Shown piece after piece: positions 41,875-49,731 of a stretch of 64,000 nt of DNA. Positions within the stretch are counted from its first letter, which is position 1. Every line of letters starts with the position of its first letter. The position numbers were made by a program, and so were the translations under genes. This DNA is from Chlorobium sp. (lineage in GTDB: Bacteria; Bacteroidota; Chlorobiia; Chlorobiales; Chlorobiaceae). The stretch spans positions 1-64,000 of the forward strand of contig SZYA01000068.1 of NCBI GenBank assembly GCA_005843815.1. Direction: 5' to 3'. The notes beneath the pieces were generated by a model that saw nothing but the letters and a program-made list of their open reading frames with translations, had not been told where the DNA came from and did no database searches.

Positions 41875-42623
41875 TCAGATTTACCAGTTCCAAGAGTATG
41901 GATGATGTAGAACGCAGCTTCGTCAATCATATAGCTGAACCGGTCAACCTTGCTGGTAAAAACGTTATAGGCAACAATACCGGTAATGCCCCCAAAAATA
42001 CCGAGCGCTGTATTGAAGAGGGCTTCCGAAATACCAAGCGAGAGCTGCACGGCATCCGGCGCGCCGCTTGTCGCCATTGCAGCAAAGGCACGAATCATAC
42101 CGAGGGTTGTTCCAAGAAGTCCAACCATGGTTGAAATTGAGGCAATGGTAGAGATCGCCACCAGATTATTTTCAAGCAGTGGCATCTCCATGATGGTAGC
42201 CTCCTCAACCGCCTTCTCCATCTCACTGATCTTCTTCTCACGATCGGTGACATTAAAATCAGAGAGTTTTTGGTACCGTTCAAGCACTGCACGAAGCACT
42301 GCCGCAAGAGAGCTTTGATGGGCATTGCACTGGTCAATAGCCTTGTCAATAGCACCATTTTCAATATCAAGCTTCAGGCTTTTCACAAACTCCGGTATAT
42401 TTCCCTTGCCCGATGCCTTCTTCAGCGCAATAATCCGCTCCACAGTGTAGGCAATGACCATTAGAATGAGCGCCAGCAAAACAGATACCACAGGTCCACC
42501 TTTCCATATTGCGTGAAAGATCGACTCCGGGGGGGTCGTACCCATCCACACATAAAATCCGAGGGAAACTGCGTACGTTACAACAATAAGAAGACCAGTA
42601 AAATAACCCTGTTTCATAGACAA
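41868..42623 (-). CDS. exbB: MotA/TolQ/ExbB proton channel family protein
   Basis: LLENNLVAISTIASISTMVGLLGTTLGMIRAFAAMATSGAPDAVQLSLGISEALFNTALGIFGGITGIVAYN. Confidence 0.92.
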   Translation of the reverse strand: MSMKQGYFTGLLIVVTYAVSLGFYVWMGTTPPESIFHAIWKGGPVVSVLLALILMVIAYTVERIIALKKASGKGNIPEFVKSLKLDIENGAIDKAIDQCNAHQSSLAAVLRAVLERYQKLSDFNVTDREKKISEMEKAVEEATIMEMPLLENNLVAISTIASISTMVGLLGTTLGMIRAFAAMATSGAPDAVQLSLGISEALFNTALGIFGGITGIVAYNVFTSKVDRFSYMIDEAAFYIIHTLGTGKSDC

Positions 42624-42886
42624 TTGATGGTTAAGATTATCCTGAACAGCAATACGTTATTAAACGCGCTGTAATTTGCTCTACTGTACCGCATAATCAA
42701 CTTCAACGAAACCAACTACTTGCCAGCGAGATAAACCACAGCCCGGCCACATTTGACACATCAATAAAAGTTTATCACCAAGATCACAAGCAATAATAAC
42801 GGTACTATAACTTGCTAATTTAGTAAATACAGTGGTTATTTTTCAACAGTAATTGCTCCAATCGTTATAACAAAAGAATAAAATAC

Positions 42887-44818
42887 ATGTCGTCTCTCAA
42901 CAATACCATGCAAAAGGGGATGTGGACAATCCCTCCTGCAATCGTTGACGAAATCAGGCAAGCGGCAGACATTGTCGATATTATTTCGGATTATGTGACA
43001 CTTCAGCCTTCCGGACGCAACTATAAGGCACTCTCTCCCTTTACCGTAGAGAAAACCCCATCATTTATCGTCTCACCCGACAAGCAGCTCTACAAGTGCT
43101 TTTCAACAGGGAAGGGGGGCAATATCTTCACGTTTGTGATGGAGATGGAAAAGGTATCTTTTCGTGAAGCGCTTGAGCTGGTTGCAAAACGAGCGAACAT
43201 AGATATCAGCAAATTTGCCCCAAAAAAAGCAGCTCAATCGCCTCAGGAAGAGAGCAAGACCCAAACACTCCGCTGGGCAGCGAGGCTCTACCACGAAACG
43301 CTGGGACGAGAAGCGGGAAAGAGAGGGCAAACCTATCTCCTGGAACGAGCACTTTCTGAAAAGAGTATCCAGACCTTTGGCCTCGGCTATGCTCCAGATG
43401 GCTGGGACTATCTTGTTACTGAGGCAAAACGGGCGAAAATTCCACAGGATCATCTGACTGATCTGGGGCTGATAACCACCCACAAACAGAAAAAATCCTG
43501 CTACGACACCTTCCGCAACCGGGTGATCTTCCCCATTTTTTCGGTTGGAGGCCAGGTGGTCGGTTTTGGAGGCAGAACCCTCGATAGCGACCCCCAGACA
43601 CCAAAATACCTCAACTCCTCAGAGAGCAAGATCTTTGAAAAATCAAAACTGCTCTATGGACTTCATGCTGCCAAAAATGAGATCAGGAGGCTTGAAACTG
43701 CCATACTTGTTGAAGGATACATGGATGTTCTTGCTCTGCATCAGGCTGGTATGACCAATGCCGTGGCCTCTTGCGGCACGTCACTCACACGCTATCAGGC
43801 AAAAGTGCTTCACCACTATACCAAGCGGGTATTATTTATGTATGACGCTGATCGTGCAGGCCAGAAATCAATGATGAGCGGCATCGATACGCTTCTCTCT
43901 GAAAATGTCACCCCTTACGTGGTTATTCTGCCCGAGGGTGACGATCCCGACAGTTTTGTTCGCAGTGTTGGGCGGGAGAGATTTCTTGCATACGCTGAAC
44001 AGAATATGCTCTCGTTCCAGGACTTTCAGCTCCGTTATTTTATGGAATCGGGAGCATTCGCACAACCCGATCTCAAATCAAGGGCAATAAGAGCTCTGGC
44101 ACACACGATTACCCTGATCCCCGATCGAATCCGACGGGAACTCTATCTTCAGGAGTTATCAAAAAAGCTCTCTGTCACGCTGCCAGCTCTTCAGGAATTG
44201 CTCGAAAAGGAGGAGGATGCCACCGAAAAAAAGAGGGTGTCGTTTGAAAGCCGTCAAGAGGTTCAGCAGCAGAACAAGCCAGCGCCAAAGCTCTCTGTGC
44301 TGGAAAAAACTTTTTTGAAAGCGCTGCTGGAAAGCACCAGTTATGGAAATGCAGTGCTTGAATTTGCCGCTTCACATCAGGAGATGCTTGAACTGCCACA
44401 CCCTGAGGCGCAGGAAATCTTCACCCACCTGATCAATCGATACCACGATATTGCAGAGCATCCTGAAGAACGAATCGACATTGCCTCCGAAATAAGCTCA
44501 TTCAGCAATCCTGAGTCGCGCGATCTGGCTTCGGGTCTACTGATTGACCCGCCAGTCAGCAATAAATGGCTCGAACAATCCGATGTCCACGCCGATAATG
44601 CCAAACGGTGCCTCGCCATGTTCCTTGATGCGTTTAAAAACCTGATTTTGGAGCCGTTGATCCTTCAGAAACATACATTGACCGAGAAGATACGTGTTGA
44701 GAATGATCAGGAGCGGGAAATTGAACTCTCACGGGAAAAAATCATCATTGACAAAAAAATCAGGACAACTACCCTGGAGCTGAAAAAGATGATCGTGGCC
44801 ATTCTTGAAAACAGTTAG
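42887..44818 (+). CDS. dnaG: DNA primase
   Basis: IRQAADIVDIISDYVTLQPSGRNYKALSPFTVEKTPSFIVSPDKQLYKCFSTGKGGNIFTFVMEMEKVSFREALE, AILVEGYMDVLALHQAGMTNAVASCGTSLT, VLFMYDADRAGQKS. Zinc-site Cys is Thr here (SPFTVEKTPSF). Confidence 0.95.
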   Translation: MSSLNNTMQKGMWTIPPAIVDEIRQAADIVDIISDYVTLQPSGRNYKALSPFTVEKTPSFIVSPDKQLYKCFSTGKGGNIFTFVMEMEKVSFREALELVAKRANIDISKFAPKKAAQSPQEESKTQTLRWAARLYHETLGREAGKRGQTYLLERALSEKSIQTFGLGYAPDGWDYLVTEAKRAKIPQDHLTDLGLITTHKQKKSCYDTFRNRVIFPIFSVGGQVVGFGGRTLDSDPQTPKYLNSSESKIFEKSKLLYGLHAAKNEIRRLETAILVEGYMDVLALHQAGMTNAVASCGTSLTRYQAKVLHHYTKRVLFMYDADRAGQKSMMSGIDTLLSENVTPYVVILPEGDDPDSFVRSVGRERFLAYAEQNMLSFQDFQLRYFMESGAFAQPDLKSRAIRALAHTITLIPDRIRRELYLQELSKKLSVTLPALQELLEKEEDATEKKRVSFESRQEVQQQNKPAPKLSVLEKTFLKALLESTSYGNAVLEFAASHQEMLELPHPEAQEIFTHLINRYHDIAEHPEERIDIASEISSFSNPESRDLASGLLIDPPVSNKWLEQSDVHADNAKRCLAMFLDAFKNLILEPLILQKHTLTEKIRVENDQEREIELSREKIIIDKKIRTTTLELKKMIVAILENS

Positions 44819-44845
44819 TCTCCCCGCCAGAAGCAGGGAGACTAA
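44815..44845. terminator. Hairpin between convergent dnaG and glyA
   Basis: TTAGTCTCCC / GGGAGACTAA 10-bp perfect stem with 11-nt loop, embedding the dnaG TAG stop; only a short A/T tract. Confidence 0.7.
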
Positions 44846-44860
44846 AATGCACTCTCACTC

Positions 44861-46177
44861 TTAAACGCAGTATCCTTCGATTGGATTATTGCGGCAAAGT
44901 GCCAGTATCTCCTCTCTTACTGCCTGACAGATATTGCCACTGTCCGGCTTTTCGGCAGAAGAGATCACCTGGTCAATTAGCTCGGCAATCATCCTGCTCT
45001 CGCTCTCTTTCATACCTCTTGTCGTCATGGCTGGAGTACCGACACGGATACCGCTGGTAACAAACGGAGACTTGTCGTCAAAAGGCACCATGTTCTTGTT
45101 CACCGTAATCCCCGCATCGTGCAGAAGATTTTCGGCAACCTTGCCCGTCACATTTTTGTTGCGCAGATCAAGAAGCATGAGATGATTTTTCGTTCCGCCA
45201 CTGACAATATTGTAGCCAAGCTCCACAAATCGCTCAGCCATTACCGAGGCGTTTTTAATCACCTGCCCGGCATACTCCCTGAACGACGGCTGTAACGCCT
45301 CACCAAATGCCACAGCTTTGCCGGCAATGATGTGCATCAACGGCCCACCCTGAATACCCGGCATGACCTCGGCATCCATCACCTCCGACATCATCTTCAG
45401 CCGTGACCCTGTTTTGGTCTTGATGGTAATGCCCATCGGGTTCTCAAAATCAGAGCCCATCATAATCATGCCTCCCCGTGGCCCGCGAAGTGTCTTGTGG
45501 GTCGTGGTGGTAACAAAGTGGCAATGCGGAATGGGATTACCGAGAAAACCTGCGGCAATCAGCCCTGCCGGATGAGCAATATCGGCCATCAGAAATGCGC
45601 CAACCTTGTCGGCAATCGCACGGAAAGCCTTGATATCAAAACCCTGCGAATAGGCGCTGGCTCCACAGATAATCAGTTTCGGACGAACCTTCAAGGCAAG
45701 CTCCTCAACCTTGTTCATGTCGATGCAACCAGTATGGCGGTCGACACCATAGGAGTGCGCATCAAACATCTGGCCTGAAAAGTTGACGGAACTGCCATGG
45801 GTCAGATGGCCGCCATGAGAGAGATCAAGACCCATGATGGTATCACCCGGCTTTAAAACGGCAAAAAGCACGGCCATATTGGCGCTTGAGCCGGAGTGGG
45901 GTTGGACATTGACATAGTCGCAATTAAACAGCTTTTTTGCTCTGTCGCGAGCCAGGTTTTCAGCCACATCAACACATTCGCAACCGCCATAGTAGCGCTT
46001 GCCAGGGTAGCCCTCAGCATATTTGTTGGTCATCACCGACCCGCAAGCCTGCATAACCGCCCGGCTGGTGAAATTTTCTGACGCAATGAGCTCAAGGGTA
46101 TCAGTCTGACGCCTTGTCTCGCTGGCAATAGCATCAAAAAGCTCTTTATCCTGCCTCTGAAGGATATCGGTATCCAT
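44861..46177 (-). CDS. glyA: Serine hydroxymethyltransferase
   Basis: [84 protein letters not shown]. Confidence 0.96.
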   Translation of the reverse strand: MDTDILQRQDKELFDAIASETRRQTDTLELIASENFTSRAVMQACGSVMTNKYAEGYPGKRYYGGCECVDVAENLARDRAKKLFNCDYVNVQPHSGSSANMAVLFAVLKPGDTIMGLDLSHGGHLTHGSSVNFSGQMFDAHSYGVDRHTGCIDMNKVEELALKVRPKLIICGASAYSQGFDIKAFRAIADKVGAFLMADIAHPAGLIAAGFLGNPIPHCHFVTTTTHKTLRGPRGGMIMMGSDFENPMGITIKTKTGSRLKMMSEVMDAEVMPGIQGGPLMHIIAGKAVAFGEALQPSFREYAGQVIKNASVMAERFVELGYNIVSGGTKNHLMLLDLRNKNVTGKVAENLLHDAGITVNKNMVPFDDKSPFVTSGIRVGTPAMTTRGMKESESRMIAELIDQVISSAEKPDSGNICQAVREEILALCRNNPIEGYCV

Positions 46178-46206
46178 CGTCTTTCAGTCCTTTTCCTGAC
46201 GGAAGT

Positions 46207-47466
46207 TTACGGGTTTGGAGTTGTTCTGTCGTGAGAATGCGTTACGGTGCCACAAGAGCAGCCAATGATATGACCAAGCTTGTCGCGTTTTGTATCGAGA
46301 TAATTTTTATTGATCGAGTTGGGGGCAATTTCAAGCGACAGCCTCTCCACAATTTCGAGGCCATAGCCCTCAAGGCCAACAACTTTCTTTGGATTATTGG
46401 TCAAAAGCCTCATCTGCCTGACACCAAGTTCCTTGAGAATCTGGGCGCCAATACCATAATCACGCAGGTCGGCCTTGAAACCAAGTTTTTCATTGGCCTC
46501 CACAGTATCAAACCCCTCATCCTGAAGGTTATAGGCTTTCAGCTTGTTGATCAGACCAATCCCGCGTCCCTCCTGCATGAGGTAGATCAACACCCCACGC
46601 CCCTCTTTTTCAATCATGGTAAGGGCTGAGGCAAGCTGATTGCCGCAATCACAGCGCAAAGAGGCAAAAGTATCGCCCGTGGCGCACTGCGAGTGAACTC
46701 TCACCAGCACCGGCTCATCCGTGGTGATATCACCTTTGACAAAAGCAATATGATTATGCTGGTCGGTGAAAGATTCATAGGCGATAAGCCTGAACTCTCC
46801 ATAAGCTGTTGGGAGCCTTGACTCAACAGCCCGTTGCACCAGCTTGCTGCGTTGCATCTGGTAGGCGACCAGTGACTTGATGGTAATCAGCTTCAGCCCA
46901 AATTTTGCCTTCAGCTTGATCAGCTCTGGAAGTCGGGCCATACTTCCGTCATCATTAAGAATTTCACAAAGAAGACCAACAGGAGAGCAACCGGCAAGTC
47001 TCGCCAGATCAACCGCAGCTTCCGTATGTCCCACACGCCTGAGTACCCCGCCATCCATGGCCCTGAGTGGAAAAATATGGCCCGGCCGGGAGAAATCGTC
47101 AGCTTTCGAGGAGAGATCACCAAGCATCCTGATCGTCATGGTACGGTCATACACAGAGATACCGGTGGTAACGCCTTCGGCTATCGCATCAACAGATACC
47201 GTAAAGTTGGTCTCATGCTGCGAGGTATTCCTCTGCACCATCGGATCAAGCTGGAGCTCTTTGGCCCTCTCCATCGTTACCGCCACACAAAGAAGGCCCC
47301 TCGCCTCCCTGGTAATGAAGTTAATCATCTCTGTTGTCGCCCGGTCTGCGGCACCAATAAAGTCGCCCTCATCTTCACGCTCCTCGTCATCAATAACAAT
47401 AACGAGCTTCCCTTGCCGGATATCTTCAAGAGCCTCGTCAATAGAGTCAAAAATCTTTGTATGCAT
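46207..47466 (-). CDS. ribBA: Bifunctional 3,4-DHBP synthase / GTP cyclohydrolase II
   Basis: [100 protein letters not shown]. Confidence 0.96.
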   Translation of the reverse strand: MHTKIFDSIDEALEDIRQGKLVIVIDDEEREDEGDFIGAADRATTEMINFITREARGLLCVAVTMERAKELQLDPMVQRNTSQHETNFTVSVDAIAEGVTTGISVYDRTMTIRMLGDLSSKADDFSRPGHIFPLRAMDGGVLRRVGHTEAAVDLARLAGCSPVGLLCEILNDDGSMARLPELIKLKAKFGLKLITIKSLVAYQMQRSKLVQRAVESRLPTAYGEFRLIAYESFTDQHNHIAFVKGDITTDEPVLVRVHSQCATGDTFASLRCDCGNQLASALTMIEKEGRGVLIYLMQEGRGIGLINKLKAYNLQDEGFDTVEANEKLGFKADLRDYGIGAQILKELGVRQMRLLTNNPKKVVGLEGYGLEIVERLSLEIAPNSINKNYLDTKRDKLGHIIGCSCGTVTHSHDRTTPNP

Positions 47467-48023
47467 ACCTGTTGATTACACCTTTTTGCAAACCCGATAG
47501 TACCAAAAATAGAGAGTGTAATGTAAAAAAATCCTTACCCATTTTCGAGAGCTCAAAAAAAGAAGAGCGGCAACTTCAAATATTGTGTTTTATGATATAT
47601 GAGTAACTGATATGCAGGTGCTACCTCGACAAAAAATGAAGCAAATAACATGAAAAAAGAGCCATCTATCCTTACATAGCCAATTACCCCAAAACTGTCG
47701 AAACCCTGAGAAAGGACGAACCCTCAAAGTTACTGATCAACTGATCATTCATACCCGTTTATCTATTCACCTCGAAGATACTTAGCTGCTTAGGTGTCAC
47801 ACTTTTTTTCAGAACAGTTGACTTCACAGCTCTTGAATGTCCTGTCTCTTATCTCCTCGATTGAGGCGCTATGACATAGGGCGATATACCCTTTTTCTCA
47901 CAGTGTTCTGCATCGCCGCTGCTTAAGTTGCAATACGCGCAATCGGTACTGACTATGAGGATTGTTAATTACCGTTAACAGCAATTTACGGCGATCACCA
48001 AACGACTACGCATTTTTTAAAAT

Positions 48024-48064
48024 GGATTTGTAGGGATTTGCAGGGATTTGCAGGGATTTGTAGG
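48024..48064. repeat. 10-bp direct repeat array
   Basis: ggatttg-TAGGGATTTG-CAGGGATTTG-CAGGGATTTG-tagg. Confidence 0.85.
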
Positions 48065-48265
48065 TTGTACATGAATCGACTTCAACGTATTATTATTTCT
48101 GTGAAGGAATTAAGTCAGCTGCTCCATAAAAATAAAGGTGTCACAAATTGCAAATTTTTTTTTCTCCATTTCGGCTCAATGGGAGTAAGTGTTTTCTGAA
48201 TCAATACCAGTACCAACGTCTGATCTCCTTACGTTGCAATATCCGAACAAAATGCGGAGGGTACT

Positions 48266-48538
48266 ATGCTATACGATAATGTAACAAAGGTAATCGCTGA
48301 AAAGCTCCAATCTGATGCCGGTCTTCGTGACCGTGTAGCAAATTTCATCCTGTACCGGGGATTTTCGTCCAACTTTGAAGCTCTAAAGAGCGCCAGTCAG
48401 GGGATACCAACACAACGGCATAATGGTGGCGAATATAGCGATAAAATTAGTGGTTTTTACTCCTATTTATCAAGCAGCAATGGGCAAGGATATCCATTTG
48501 AAGGCATACTGCAAGGATATGAGCATTGGGTCGGATAA
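48266..48538 (+). CDS. Small hypothetical protein
   Basis: 90-aa ORF MLYDNVTKVIAEKLQSDAGLRDRVANFILYRGFSSNFEALKSASQGIPTQ... preceded by GGAGGGTACT (SD-like) 5 nt before ATG. Confidence 0.6.
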   Translation: MLYDNVTKVIAEKLQSDAGLRDRVANFILYRGFSSNFEALKSASQGIPTQRHNGGEYSDKISGFYSYLSSSNGQGYPFEGILQGYEHWVG

Positions 48539-48625
48539 TGGTGAAAACGGGAGTATATTTTTATAAAAAAAGTCGATAAAGCCATAAAAAAGTAGAAATT
48601 ATGTCAAAAGAACAAAGTAGCTACA

Positions 48626-48686
48626 CACCGGACTAACCGGTGGATACGCGTGAAGAACAGATCAGCGGGGTAGCCTACCCGCTGAT
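48626..48686. ncRNA. Tandem hairpin pair, candidate structured RNA (possibly Chlorobi-1-like)
   Basis: Hairpin A CACCGG-ACTAA-CCGGTG (48626-48642); hairpin B ATCAGCGGG-gtagccta-CCCGCTGAT (48661-48686). Confidence 0.4.
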
Positions 48687-48738
48687 ACGATTTCCAGGCA
48701 AGTGCTCTGGATATTTCAAACGACTTTGTCATACTGAC

Positions 48739-49494
48739 TTACTTGACGAGAAGCTCTTCTGCAAAGTTGAACCCTACACCAAACACAGTTTTTATAGGAG
48801 ACAAACCATCAAGGTCTATTTTCTGGCGCAGGCGGTGAACCAATGACTCAAGTGATCGCTTGCCGTATTCGTTATACTCATAATCGAGAATACTCATTAT
48901 CTCCTTACGGGTAATATTTTTATGGCTATTCGAAATAAAACAATTCATAAATTCAAACTTTTTTGAGGTGAGCTTGATCATCTTGTCATCCGGATTATAA
49001 AGAGACCACTCGGCACGATCAAGCAGCCACGGCCTTTTATTCTTTACCGATACAAATTTGCCTTCACTTGCCCGTAGTTGCTGCTGAGGAGCTTGCAGAA
49101 CGATGTCACACCGTCTTAAAAGATTACTGATTGAAGCTGAAAGCTCCCGGAAATCGACAGGTTTCACAAGGTATATATCGGCTCCAGAGTTGTAGCCAGC
49201 AAGTTTCTCTTCAATCGTTGCATGTCCGGTTAACATGATAATCCGCAAATCCGTATTGTTTCGCAAGTATTCGCAGAGCGCAATTCCACTCTGGTCAGGC
49301 AAGCCGATATCGAGAATTGCAACCTGATAAGAGTATATTGCAATATGCTGATAGAGCTCCAACGCTGAACCAACTCCCGTCACCTCATGTCCAATAAACG
49401 TCAGATATTTCACTATACATTTACGAATAGGCAAGTCATCTTCTGCAATAATCACCCTGCCAGTGACAGGCGCTTGTGGATTGCTTACAACCAT
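48739..49494 (-). CDS. OmpR-family response regulator
   Basis: GRVIIAEDDLPIRKCIVKYLTFIGHEVTGV, VAILDIGLPDQSG, IIMLTGHATIEEKLAGYNSGADIYLVKPVDFREL; divergent wHTH RRSLESLVHRLRQKI..IKTVFGVGFNF. Confidence 0.88.
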   Translation of the reverse strand: MVVSNPQAPVTGRVIIAEDDLPIRKCIVKYLTFIGHEVTGVGSALELYQHIAIYSYQVAILDIGLPDQSGIALCEYLRNNTDLRIIMLTGHATIEEKLAGYNSGADIYLVKPVDFRELSASISNLLRRCDIVLQAPQQQLRASEGKFVSVKNKRPWLLDRAEWSLYNPDDKMIKLTSKKFEFMNCFISNSHKNITRKEIMSILDYEYNEYGKRSLESLVHRLRQKIDLDGLSPIKTVFGVGFNFAEELLVK

Positions 49495-49731
49495 GAGTGA
49501 AAATTTAGGAGCATAAAGTACACCACCCGATTCAGAGTGAATTTTATTGATAGTGCAATATAAAAAAAAATAGTACTTCCCTCTCATTACCGTATCTTTC
49601 TCGAAATCAATCCGATACACATACAGCCGTTCGATCCATAAGAGTATCCGCCAAAGTCGGATCCGTTATCACATCGTTGTCCCTCACTGCCTGATCCCAG
49701 GCAAGAAAGAGCAACGGTGTGAGCAAAAAAA

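Noticed and set aside
47467-47700. FMN riboswitch upstream of ribBA
   Set aside because: No recognisable FMN aptamer core (AGGGTGAAATTCCC..-type) in the leader by eye; cmscan would be decisive.
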